This document shows, one piece after another, positions 19,934 to 27,823 of a DNA stretch of 53,708 nt. The translations under genes were made by a program, and so were the position numbers. Position 1 is the first letter of the stretch. Each line of letters opens with the position of its first letter. Source of the stretch: a virus; IMG/VR virus record IMGVR_UViG_3300021519_000013, positions 1 to 53,708 of that record; one strand, 5' to 3'. Below the pieces are notes generated by a model. The model was given only the letters and a program-made list of their open reading frames with translations. It had not been told where the DNA came from and did not search any database.

Positions 19934-20696
19934 TCTCCATCTTGAGTTCAATGACGTAACCATTAATAACGCTGGCGCAGACATTCTATGTCTTGCCGGC
20001 GATATTTCATTGGCTAAAGACCTACATAAGAATAATGCAAAAGGTGAGAAGTATCGTCAGTTCTTTGAGCATGTGTCAAAAGAGTTTGATACTGTGCTTT
20101 ATATCATGGGTAACCATGAACACTACAGCGGACGTTGGAATAACACTGCTACTCATTTACGTGAAGCATTAGAACCATGGGATAACATCACTCTTATGAA
20201 TGATGGCTGGCTTAACTTTGGCAATACACGTATTGTTGGTACTAGTCTTTGGACTAATATGAACAAAGGTGACCCAATTACTATGATGCATATTAAAAAT
20301 ATGATGAATGATTATCATGTCATTACTATCGAGCGTAATGGTGTTTATCATAAGCTAAGGCCAATTGATACGTTTGAAGCACATAATCGTGCTGTAGAAA
20401 CAATCAAACTTGCTGCTGAAACATGGGATGGTAATGTTGTTGTACTTGGGCATCATGCACCCAGCTTTCAAAGTGTTCACGAACGCTATAAGCATGATTG
20501 GGCAATGAATGGAGGCTATGTCAGCAATCTAGATGATTACATTCTAAGCCAGGAAAAGATTAAACTATGGATACATGGTCACGTTCATAATAGCTTCGAC
20601 TATATGATTGGGCAGTGCCGTGTTGTATGTAATCCTCATGGATATCATGATGAAAACGCTGTCAACTTCAACCCAAATTTAGTGATTGAAGTATGA
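19911..20696 (+). CDS. Metallophosphoesterase (second)
   Basis: A 261-residue calcineurin-like phosphoesterase with SDLHLEF (7-13), AGDISL (29-34), MGNHEHY, LGHHAPS and HGHVHNS in the right order. It differs from the 171-residue enzyme in motif details and is closer to the larger phage and bacterial phosphatases. The substrate cannot be told from sequence. Overlaps the preceding small gene and couples by ATGA to the next one. Confidence 0.88.
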   Translation: MKLQIISDLHLEFNDVTINNAGADILCLAGDISLAKDLHKNNAKGEKYRQFFEHVSKEFDTVLYIMGNHEHYSGRWNNTATHLREALEPWDNITLMNDGWLNFGNTRIVGTSLWTNMNKGDPITMMHIKNMMNDYHVITIERNGVYHKLRPIDTFEAHNRAVETIKLAAETWDGNVVVLGHHAPSFQSVHERYKHDWAMNGGYVSNLDDYILSQEKIKLWIHGHVHNSFDYMIGQCRVVCNPHGYHDENAVNFNPNLVIEV

Positions 20697-20878
20697 ATGA
20701 GCTAACAAAAGACGAAGCAGTTGTTCATATGCAGGTGCTTCGTCGTGAAATTAATATACTTAAAAGTCGTATTACCATGCACGACAGCGGACATCTTTAC
20801 ACGACTATAAATGTGTTGGAGGAACGCTGCGGCGAGTGTATGAAAATCATATTTACTGAGGACACCATTTCTCACTAA
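20693..20878 (+). CDS. Small hypothetical protein
   Basis: A 61-residue protein with a predicted charged helix (AVVHMQVLRREINILKSRI) and two Cys in CGEC. Coupled by ATGA to the phosphoesterase; last gene of the rnlA operon. No recognised domain. Confidence 0.68.
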   Translation: MNELTKDEAVVHMQVLRREINILKSRITMHDSGHLYTTINVLEERCGECMKIIFTEDTISH

Positions 20879-20881
20879 ATA
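20874..20881 (+). promoter_or_regulatory. possible late-type element ACTAAATA
   Basis: TAAATA core 22 bases before the ATG of the amidoligase-like gene, with a GAGAGA ribosome binding site between them. The spacing matches the element at 9982. Confidence 0.4.
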
Positions 20882-20903
20882 TATTTTTACTGAGAGATCA
20901 TCC

Positions 20904-23387
20904 ATGCGCCTTAACGATATTTTTGAAGAAAAACTTGATGAAGTAAACATGAGCCCAGGCGCATTAGCAGACTTTGCCAAGACTGAGTTTGCGCAGGCAA
21001 TGACTGCTGGATTTGAAGCAGAGCTTGTTATTCCCAATGCTCAAAGTGATGATGAAGGCGAAATGGAACCGGACTATGATGAAGATCGTCGTTGCCGTAG
21101 CACTGATGACATACGTAGATTCTTCGAAGGTGATTATAACAGCGAAAGGCAAATTGAACGAGCCATTGAACAGATTGACGAAGAATTTTTTGAATATGCC
21201 GACGAGCAGATTAGAAGTGATTTTGATGAAGACGAACGAGACGACATGATCCGTGAAATTCTCAAGGACATGGATAAAAGTCCTGAGGAAATTGAAGAGA
21301 TTATGGATGAACGTAGTAGTAAAGAATACGATCAAGCTGAAAGTTCAGCATGGGAATCGTATAGAGAAAACGCCGACTACGATCAATATGTAAGACAGTT
21401 CTTTGACCGTAACTATCGTTATATGAGTGATGTTGCTAATTCCGTCAGTTTAGATTGGCCTTACTGGACCAACGGTGGTAATGGAGAAGGCGAAAGCAGC
21501 GAGGATATTGCTAAAGATATTGCTGATACCATTGGCATGCCAGTCAAAGCCAGCAGTGGATATCATGGTGCAAAGCGTGGCACTGGCTTCTTTATCCTTG
21601 AACCAGATAGTAGTATTGATTCTGATGATGGCGAAGCAGGACTTGAACTCGTAAGTCCCCCAATGCCACTAGCACAATGCTTGGAATACTTGGATAAGGT
21701 ATTTGATTGGGCACAAATTAGAGGCTGTACCACTAATAGTTCAACTGGCTTTCATATGGGGATCAGTATTCCAGATCAGACCAGAGAGAATGTAGATCAT
21801 TTGAAATTTACATTGTTTCTTGGTGATGACTATGTTCTTCAGCAGTTTGGTAGAGAATCAAACACATATGCTAAAAGCATGATGAAGGAGATGTCTCAGA
21901 AATTAAAAAATCTATCTGCTGGATCTGGCAGAATGGATGCTGAAGGTATGCTACGAGCTTTTAAAGATGGCTTAAATTCATCTGCTGCTAAATTTGTAAA
22001 AACATCATTGACTACAACTCATGATCGTTATGTCACTGTTAATATCAAAGACAAGTATATTGAAGTTCGTAGTGCTGGTGGTGATTACTTAGGTGACTTG
22101 CCAAAGATTAAAAACACATTGCTACGTTATGTTCGTGCTATGGGATTAGCTGCTGATCCAGAAGCAGAGAAGCAAGAATACGCTAAGAAGTTGTATAAGT
22201 TTCTAAGTCCAATGGTTCGTGGCGATGAAGACATCATTAAGTATTTTACACAGTTTAGTGCTGGTACATTACCTTCTACTGCTCTTAAGAGTTTCATTAG
22301 ACAAGCACAGATGAAACGTGGCGGTAGAAAAGCTGCCGGTAGCGGAATTGAGTTGGGCGAAGGACCAAATCTATATCTATTCAAATATTACAGTGTCGTT
22401 GATCCAGCAGATGATCCTGAAAAATTTACCATTAATGTTCGTGGAGCAAGCCGTCGTGATGCCATTGCTAACTTCAGAAAGAAGTTTGAAGAAGGTGATT
22501 ACAATATCTTAGAGATTAAAGATATTGATATAACGGATAACAGTGCTTCACAGGCACAGGCACGAGCCAGCGCAGAAGCAACCGGTCTCTACAGAATAAT
22601 TGACAACAACGGTGCTTATCTGGCAACTATAACTGCTGATAATCCAATGGACGCCTATACTAAAGCTGTTCAACGAGTAACCACAGCAGGATTAGCCGAC
22701 GGCTCATGGAAATTAATAGCACCAGGTGGTCGTCAAATTTATCCAGATCCCGCATTTAGTCCAACAGCATCAAATACAACAACATATCGTATGTTGGATC
22801 GTGGGCATGGATATCTAGCAAGTGTAAATGCTGAGAATGTCATGGACGCTTATACACGAGCTTCCCAAATAGCAAGCAATGCCCAATTGGAGCAAGGATC
22901 TTGGAGATTAATAGATCCAAGTGGTCGTCAAGTATATCCTGAACCATCGTCCAGAATTGTATCAGTTGGACCTGGACGATCAGCATCAAATGAAAACAGG
23001 TATATTGTTACCTACACTAATGCCTATGGAGGTAGCACTATGGCCCCCAGAGTTATGGCTGCTACACCTCAACAAGCAGCTGAACAGATATTAGCACAAC
23101 ATCCTGGATCACAAGTTACCAGTGTTCAAGATTTTGCTTCTGGCGGTCTTGGTCCAAATTTACTTCGCAGCATTCAAACAAACGACGATGACATTCCAGA
23201 ACTTCCCGGCGAGTTTGTGGATGATCCAATGACACCTGGAACTTATATCATCAAATATACTGATATAAGTGGTGCGCGACATCAGACTGCTATAGATGCT
23301 AACAGTGCAGTTGAAGCTAAAGAATGGTTCCGATCTAATCATCCAGTTACATATCATATAACTGATGTTTATAGACATACTGCTTAA
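20904..23387 (+). CDS. Amidoligase-like protein with C-terminal repeat domains
   Basis: An 827-residue protein. After an acidic N-terminal region starting MRLNDIFEEK, the segment AGFEAELVIP (about 35-44) and the block GLELVSPP ... TNSSTGFHMGIS (about 245-290), then VNIKDKYIEVRSAGGDYL, resemble the glutamine-synthetase-fold putative amidoligases, which form amide bonds with ATP. The Asp/Glu-rich stretch between them is unusually long. From about 495 the C-terminus holds five related small units. Two are close copies: YRIIDNNGAYLATI ... GGRQIYPDP and YRMLDRGHGYLASV ... SGRQVYPEP. It may be a virion or peptidoglycan/protein-modifying protein; the fold assignment is moderate. Confidence 0.65.
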   Translation: MRLNDIFEEKLDEVNMSPGALADFAKTEFAQAMTAGFEAELVIPNAQSDDEGEMEPDYDEDRRCRSTDDIRRFFEGDYNSERQIERAIEQIDEEFFEYADEQIRSDFDEDERDDMIREILKDMDKSPEEIEEIMDERSSKEYDQAESSAWESYRENADYDQYVRQFFDRNYRYMSDVANSVSLDWPYWTNGGNGEGESSEDIAKDIADTIGMPVKASSGYHGAKRGTGFFILEPDSSIDSDDGEAGLELVSPPMPLAQCLEYLDKVFDWAQIRGCTTNSSTGFHMGISIPDQTRENVDHLKFTLFLGDDYVLQQFGRESNTYAKSMMKEMSQKLKNLSAGSGRMDAEGMLRAFKDGLNSSAAKFVKTSLTTTHDRYVTVNIKDKYIEVRSAGGDYLGDLPKIKNTLLRYVRAMGLAADPEAEKQEYAKKLYKFLSPMVRGDEDIIKYFTQFSAGTLPSTALKSFIRQAQMKRGGRKAAGSGIELGEGPNLYLFKYYSVVDPADDPEKFTINVRGASRRDAIANFRKKFEEGDYNILEIKDIDITDNSASQAQARASAEATGLYRIIDNNGAYLATITADNPMDAYTKAVQRVTTAGLADGSWKLIAPGGRQIYPDPAFSPTASNTTTYRMLDRGHGYLASVNAENVMDAYTRASQIASNAQLEQGSWRLIDPSGRQVYPEPSSRIVSVGPGRSASNENRYIVTYTNAYGGSTMAPRVMAATPQQAAEQILAQHPGSQVTSVQDFASGGLGPNLLRSIQTNDDDIPELPGEFVDDPMTPGTYIIKYTDISGARHQTAIDANSAVEAKEWFRSNHPVTYHITDVYRHTA

Positions 23388-23391
23388 TTCA

Positions 23392-23420
23392 TTGACATTG
23401 TCAGCATAAACCTTTATAAA
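23392..23420 (+). promoter_or_regulatory. sigma70-like promoter
   Basis: TTGACA (23392-23397), 17-base spacer, TATAAA (23415-23420), then GGGAG and the ATG at 23442. Confidence 0.6.
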
Positions 23421-23441
23421 CAATAGTACGGGAGTTTAGTA

Positions 23442-23624
23442 ATGCAAGCACAAGCAACAGCCGCCACTGAGAACTACAGCCTTGACACGATGATCCGATA
23501 CGCATTCCATTATGAAGTTCAAAATAACCTTCAAACCAAACCAAACCATAATGATCCCGATCTTCAAACAGTAATCAGGTATATGGAAGCCAGAATTGCT
23601 GAAATCGCTAAAAAATACAAGTAA
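23442..23624 (+). CDS. Small hypothetical protein
   Basis: A 60-residue soluble protein (start MQAQATAATENYSLDT, end EIAKKYK), single gene between two promoters. It has a clear GGGAG ribosome binding site. No recognised domain; probably an early host-takeover type protein judged only by its promoter and size. Confidence 0.68.
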   Translation: MQAQATAATENYSLDTMIRYAFHYEVQNNLQTKPNHNDPDLQTVIRYMEARIAEIAKKYK

Positions 23625-23650
23625 TTGAAATCATTGAAGAAAATAACCGG

Positions 23651-23678
23651 TTGACAGAAGCTCATTCCATGCTATATT
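23651..23678 (+). promoter_or_regulatory. strong sigma70-like promoter
   Basis: CCGG-TTGACA (23651-23656), 16-base spacer, TATATT (23673-23678). The CCGG context is shared with the promoter at 15795, and the spacer with those at 15795 and 17165. Confidence 0.75.
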
Positions 23679-23729
23679 AAGTGAGTAAGTTGAGCGTGGG
23701 GCTCACTACTAACAAATGGAGAGTAGAAT

Positions 23730-24002
23730 ATGACTAAGTTGTTTACGATTGCTGGTGTTTCCAGCGTGAATGGTGTTGCCAAGTATCGTGTTGCTAACGG
23801 TACAATTGCTAACCGTACCAAGCTTTTGGAACGTGCTGGCCAAACTGACATCAAGATGATTGAGCTGCCCAATCCAATGACGAAGGAAGATGCATTTGCA
23901 TTTGTTGCTTCTCATGCGGATTTCCAGGCGGTTAAGCCCAGTGTTAAGGGCGGGGTAGCTCCCAAGGCTAAGACTGAAAAGGCTGCTACTAAGGCAGCGT
24001 AA
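23730..24002 (+). CDS. Small basic-tailed hypothetical protein
   Basis: A 90-residue protein with a compact N-terminal part (FTIAGVSSVNGVAKYRVANG) and a Lys/Ala-rich tail (KAKTEKAATKAA) suited to nucleic-acid or ribosome contact. It is a single-gene unit between a strong promoter and a strong terminator, and its codons look more GC-rich than those of its neighbours, so it is probably very highly expressed. Function unknown. Confidence 0.78.
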   Translation: MTKLFTIAGVSSVNGVAKYRVANGTIANRTKLLERAGQTDIKMIELPNPMTKEDAFAFVASHADFQAVKPSVKGGVAPKAKTEKAATKAA

Positions 24003-24034
24003 TTTTTGGTTAGATGGTTCTCCTGTGTAAACTT

Positions 24035-24058
24035 GAGGGGCATTGCCCCTCTTTTTTT
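24035..24058 (+). terminator. intrinsic terminator
   Basis: GAGGGGC-ATT-GCCCCTC perfect 7-bp stem followed by seven T. It separates the early-type unit from the neck genes. Confidence 0.92.
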
Positions 24059-24073
24059 GTCTATGGCTGATCC

Positions 24074-24081
24074 AATAAATA
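24074..24081 (+). promoter_or_regulatory. late promoter-like octamer AATAAATA
   Basis: Just downstream of the terminator and 15 bases before the gp14-like start, with AGAGGA in between. A likely late promoter for the neck genes. Confidence 0.6.
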
Positions 24082-24096
24082 CTAAGAGGATTAGCA

Positions 24097-25239
24097 ATGC
24101 CCAGAATTAGTTTATGGAAAGAAAATCACGGGAACGATTACAAGTTCTTTGATAACCGTATCAGAGAAATGTTCACTGCTGGTGGTGTTGGTATTTGGAT
24201 TCATAAGCTATTGGGAACCAAATCTACAGTTACCAATGATGCAACTCAACCCAATTACCTAAATCAAAGTGAGAAGAACATACAGGATCTACTGTTCCTT
24301 GAAAATAGAGATCGTAAGTATGAGCCAGACATTTATAAACTACGTGGACACTACACACTCACAGACAATGACTTCAACCTAAGTCAATTTGGTATGTTTC
24401 TAAATAACGATACACTGTTCATTACATTCCATATCAATGACATGATTGAACGCATTGGACGTAAGCTTATGGCCGGTGATGTAATCGAGATGCCAAACAT
24501 GAGAGATTACTGGCCACTGGACGATGCCATGCCAGCAAGTCTTAAGAAGTTTTACGTTGTAAGTGAAATACTGCGAGCAGCAGAAGGCTACAGCCAAACA
24601 TGGTGGCCACACCTATATAGAGTTAAAGTTGTCCCAATGGTTGATGGGCAGGAGTTTAAAGATATCTTGGACCAAGCTGCTGTTGACAGTGATGGTAATG
24701 AAACAGGCAATTCGTTGAGAGATATTATGAGCCCTTATCTAAAGAACCTACAGATATCAGAAGCCATTGTTGAACAGGCTGAGCTGGATGTTCCCAAGAG
24801 TGGCTATGACACTTCAAAATATTTCGTACTGCCAGTTGATGCAAATGGAACCAGTCTACAAAATGCTATCAGTTCAAATGGCAGTATATTAAACTCCAAT
24901 GTTGTTACGCCCACTTCAGCTTTGAAATCATATTTAAATGGTGATGTTGTGGCACCCAATGGTTTTCCTGTTCGCAGCTTAACTAGGTTCCCTGAAAACC
25001 CTGTCACAGGTGAATATATACTGCGAACTGATATGTTTCCAAATGTATTATATCGCTGGAGTGGAGTTCGTTGGGGAATTGTAAACCCAGTGAACCGCAC
25101 ACCATTAACAGGCAACACCAATCAAACTCAAATTGGAACATTTGTTAATAACACAGGAACCACAACACTAAGTAGTGGTAATGTTATACCACAAAAGCAA
25201 GCATTGAGTAAAATACTGTCGCCCAAGAGTGACTATTAA
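24097..25239 (+). CDS. T4 gp14-like neck protein
   Basis: A 380-residue protein. Its first 230 residues (MPRISLWKENHGNDYKFFD, then LSQFGMFLNNDTLFITFHIND and GRKLMAGDVIEMPNMRDY) follow the pattern of neck protein gp14 of T4-like phages, where a SNFGM...DEVTLSI segment precedes EGDLIYFP. gp14 with gp13 forms the collar that joins the filled head to the tail. It is longer than T4 gp14 (256 residues), and the C-terminal 150 residues (TPLTGNTNQTQIGTF) look fibre-like. The gp15 gene follows 9 bases later, the T4 gene order. Confidence 0.82.
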   Translation: MPRISLWKENHGNDYKFFDNRIREMFTAGGVGIWIHKLLGTKSTVTNDATQPNYLNQSEKNIQDLLFLENRDRKYEPDIYKLRGHYTLTDNDFNLSQFGMFLNNDTLFITFHINDMIERIGRKLMAGDVIEMPNMRDYWPLDDAMPASLKKFYVVSEILRAAEGYSQTWWPHLYRVKVVPMVDGQEFKDILDQAAVDSDGNETGNSLRDIMSPYLKNLQISEAIVEQAELDVPKSGYDTSKYFVLPVDANGTSLQNAISSNGSILNSNVVTPTSALKSYLNGDVVAPNGFPVRSLTRFPENPVTGEYILRTDMFPNVLYRWSGVRWGIVNPVNRTPLTGNTNQTQIGTFVNNTGTTTLSSGNVIPQKQALSKILSPKSDY

Positions 25240-25247
25240 GGATAACG

Positions 25248-26672
25248 ATGGCTGAATATTTTTACGATGCGCAGATACGCAGATTTATTTTACAGTTCAT
25301 TAGATACTTTAGCCAATTTCAAGTTGAGTACGGCAAAGATGCCAATGGCAATCCTATATATTTGACAGTGCCTGTTCGCTATGCTGATAACAATAGAGTA
25401 GGATCAGCTATACTTCGCAACAACAGTGAGAACATGCTTAACAATGTTCCCATGATGGTTGTTTACGTTGAAAACTTAAAGTATCATCGTGAGCATATAC
25501 AAAACCCTACATTCTTTGAGAAGAAGTCAGTACGTGAACGTGCTATTGATCCCGATACTGGAAAATTAAAAACATACCAAAAGAATGTAATGACAGTTGA
25601 ACGCTTGATGCCTGTTCCCTATAGACTGGATTTAAAACTGGATATCTATACCAGTAACATTGATCAGAAGCTACAGCTATGGGAACAGATTGCAGTTATG
25701 TTTAACCCCAGTCTGGAAATTCAATCGACTGAAAATTATATTGATTGGACTAGCCTGAGTTGGATACAGTTAACAGATACCACATTTAGCAGTAGAAGTG
25801 TTCCAGTTGGCACTGATGATCCAATTGATGTAGCAACCATGACATTTGAAATTCCTGTTTACATCAGCGCACCTGCAAAGGTTAAGAAGCTTAATGCAGT
25901 AACAAGTATCGTCGCAAGCCTATATGACGCACATGGCAATTTGGCAGACGCTATTCTTCAGCAGTATGAGCTATTGGGCAATCGTCAATACTTCACACCC
26001 AGTGGCTATAATGCTATTGTAGCAGGCGGACAAGTAGTATTAAGTAAGCAGCCTAAAAAAGGCACTGATACTCTACTAACTGTTCCTGAACCAACAAATG
26101 AACCTGTACCATGGCGTGGTGTCATTAACTATATAGGTGAAATAACAAATGGCGTAAGTCAGATGGCGTTTGTTGACGATACCACAAATACGTTTGTTGT
26201 TGGTACTATTTCATATGATCCAACTGACGACAGTGTGTTGCTATTCAATGTTGACACCACTACTATACCCAGCAATAACCTAGCACCTGTTAATAATATC
26301 ATTGATCCTTTAGCTGCTGCTCCAGGTACTAACTTACCCGCCGCTGCTAATGGGCAGCGTTATCTTATTATTAATAATAGAATTGGTAATCCTACCAATG
26401 CACCAAATAACAATCCAACTGGTTGGCGTAATGCTGACAATTCGCCGGTGTTTGCTAATCCAAATGATATAATACAGTATGATGGAAGTCGATGGAACGT
26501 GGTATTTGATAGTCAAAATACTACGACAATATATAATTCAATTACAGATGCGGACGAAGTTCCTTACGTCACAAATCTATACAGTGAGGTTCAATTCAAA
26601 TGGCTGAACGGAAATTGGCAAAAAAGCTGGGAGGGGCTGTACAGGGAAGGCCTGTGGCTCCTAATAATATAA
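25248..26672 (+). CDS. T4 gp15-like tail terminator / sheath stabiliser
   Basis: A 474-residue protein whose start (EYFYDAQIRRFILQFIRYF, then VPVRYAD) aligns with T4 gp15 (GYFYNSSFRRY..., VPITYAS). Also VPYRLDLKLDIYTSNIDQKLQLWEQI ... FNPSLEIQ matches the gp15 core. gp15 caps the finished tail and fixes the sheath before head joining. It is much longer than T4 gp15 (272 residues). The extra C-terminal part (from about 240, Asn/Pro/Thr-rich, ending in WLNGNWQKSWEGLYREGLWLL) looks like a surface decoration. The end overlaps the Nudix gene by 73 bases. Confidence 0.88.
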   Translation: MAEYFYDAQIRRFILQFIRYFSQFQVEYGKDANGNPIYLTVPVRYADNNRVGSAILRNNSENMLNNVPMMVVYVENLKYHREHIQNPTFFEKKSVRERAIDPDTGKLKTYQKNVMTVERLMPVPYRLDLKLDIYTSNIDQKLQLWEQIAVMFNPSLEIQSTENYIDWTSLSWIQLTDTTFSSRSVPVGTDDPIDVATMTFEIPVYISAPAKVKKLNAVTSIVASLYDAHGNLADAILQQYELLGNRQYFTPSGYNAIVAGGQVVLSKQPKKGTDTLLTVPEPTNEPVPWRGVINYIGEITNGVSQMAFVDDTTNTFVVGTISYDPTDDSVLLFNVDTTTIPSNNLAPVNNIIDPLAAAPGTNLPAAANGQRYLIINNRIGNPTNAPNNNPTGWRNADNSPVFANPNDIIQYDGSRWNVVFDSQNTTTIYNSITDADEVPYVTNLYSEVQFKWLNGNWQKSWEGLYREGLWLLII

Positions 26673-27100
26673 AGCTATTCAAAGCATGTGGTGCAATACT
26701 GTTGGCTAACGATACCAGAAGAAGTTTGTTCTTATTGCGTGATAATGACACTCACAAAGATACGTGGGGTTTAGTAGGCGGCAAGGTTGAGAATAAAGAA
26801 ACTGTTATGCAGGCTCTCAACAGAGAAATACTTGAGGAAGTTGGAGTTGCAGTTGACCTTATCAAAACTATCCCATTGGAATTATTTCGCAGCGATGATG
26901 GCAAGTTTGAGTATCACACATTTATCTGTTTAATTGAGGAAGAGTTTATTCCCAAGCTAAGTGATGAGCATAAAGGATATTGCTGGTGTCAAGTTGACAG
27001 CTTTCCCAAGCCATTACATCCTGGATTGTGGAGCAGTTTAAATAATGATGATATTCAACAGAAGCTTAATACACTTAAGGATATATTAGAAATCGCCTAG
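26600..27100 (+). CDS. Nudix hydrolase
   Basis: A 166-residue Nudix protein. The Nudix box GKVENKETVMQALNREILEE-VGV is complete (Gx5Ex7REUxEExGU, about 62-84). It should hydrolyse a nucleoside diphosphate linked to another group, such as dNTP variants, ADP-ribose, dinucleotides or capped RNA ends; sequence alone does not decide. The start lies 73 bases inside the gp15 gene in another frame, with GAGGT as ribosome binding site. It ends tail-to-tail with the minus-strand genes, overlapping by 15 bases. Confidence 0.9.
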   Translation: MAERKLAKKLGGAVQGRPVAPNNIKLFKACGAILLANDTRRSLFLLRDNDTHKDTWGLVGGKVENKETVMQALNREILEEVGVAVDLIKTIPLELFRSDDGKFEYHTFICLIEEEFIPKLSDEHKGYCWCQVDSFPKPLHPGLWSSLNNDDIQQKLNTLKDILEIA

Positions 27101-27799
27101 TAGTACTGCTTGTCTAATGGTAACATCTTGAAAATTTGGTAAAGCTTGCCAACGATCTGGTGCTTCTTGCCCATCTAGTTGTATACGATAAAACTGTGTA
27201 TCCTTGTATACACTAATAACATTGTACATAAAGTCGTCCCACACCTTGTAATCTATATTGGTATCACCATTTTCATATGGGAATCTACCATCATACATCG
27301 TACGCCAAGTGCCTATGTATCCATCGAATCCAAATAGGAATACTTTTTTATGACCATCAAATGCAGAAAGGTAAGCAGCAGATGCACCACTGTCCAGATG
27401 ACTAACATAGGGCAATAAGTTGCATGTGTCTTTATAATCAAGAAACGCATCGTAGGGCAAGTATACTTGATTAAGTCTGGTAAGTGGTGTCTCAGCTAAG
27501 AACACTCTATGCTTTAGTACATAATAGTCGTAAGTTATAGGATCACTGATTGCACGATTACAGGCATAGACCAGTTTATAGCTTGCGCCAACCTTATTGG
27601 CGTTTGCCCCGATTAAATTCTGTACCTGTGGATTACCACGAGTAATTCCATTGCCTAATACAATTGCACTATCAACATTTGATGGGATGAATATGTTATC
27701 TCTAGGGTTGACAAAATAACTTATTGTTTTGCCATCCCTGACAGTATTAATAGTCTCGCCTACGTAATCAGTTCTGTATTTAGGGTTAATGAGTTCCAT
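27086..27799 (-). CDS. Rossmann-like protein, possibly glycosyltransferase (DUF115/GT42-like)
   Basis: A 237-residue protein. SAIVLGNGITRGNP (about 44-57) looks like a nucleotide-sugar Rossmann loop, and SGASAAYLSAFDGHKKVFLFGFDGY (about 138-162) recalls the SGxxA...A...G...I.L.GFD pattern of DUF115 and sialyltransferase-like enzymes. This could mean glycosylation of a phage or host component, but similarity is only by pattern. TATAAATA, the perfect T4 late octamer, lies 5 bases before the ATG, with no ribosome binding site. It lies directly downstream of the halogenase. Confidence 0.55.
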   Translation of the reverse strand: MELINPKYRTDYVGETINTVRDGKTISYFVNPRDNIFIPSNVDSAIVLGNGITRGNPQVQNLIGANANKVGASYKLVYACNRAISDPITYDYYVLKHRVFLAETPLTRLNQVYLPYDAFLDYKDTCNLLPYVSHLDSGASAAYLSAFDGHKKVFLFGFDGYIGTWRTMYDGRFPYENGDTNIDYKVWDDFMYNVISVYKDTQFYRIQLDGQEAPDRWQALPNFQDVTIRQAVLLGDF

Positions 27800-27804
27800 T
27801 GAAA

Positions 27805-27812
27805 TATTTATA
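27805..27812 (-). promoter_or_regulatory. late promoter octamer TATAAATA (perfect match)
   Basis: Minus-strand TATAAATA, followed by TTTCA and the ATG at 27799. Identical to the T4 late promoter consensus; it implies a leaderless transcript. Confidence 0.6.
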
Positions 27813-27823
27813 GTAATAACACA

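Noticed and set aside
27086-27799. Confident glycosyltransferase call
   Set aside because: Only short patterns match DUF115/GT42 enzymes; no complete motif set is visible, so the entry keeps a low-confidence name.
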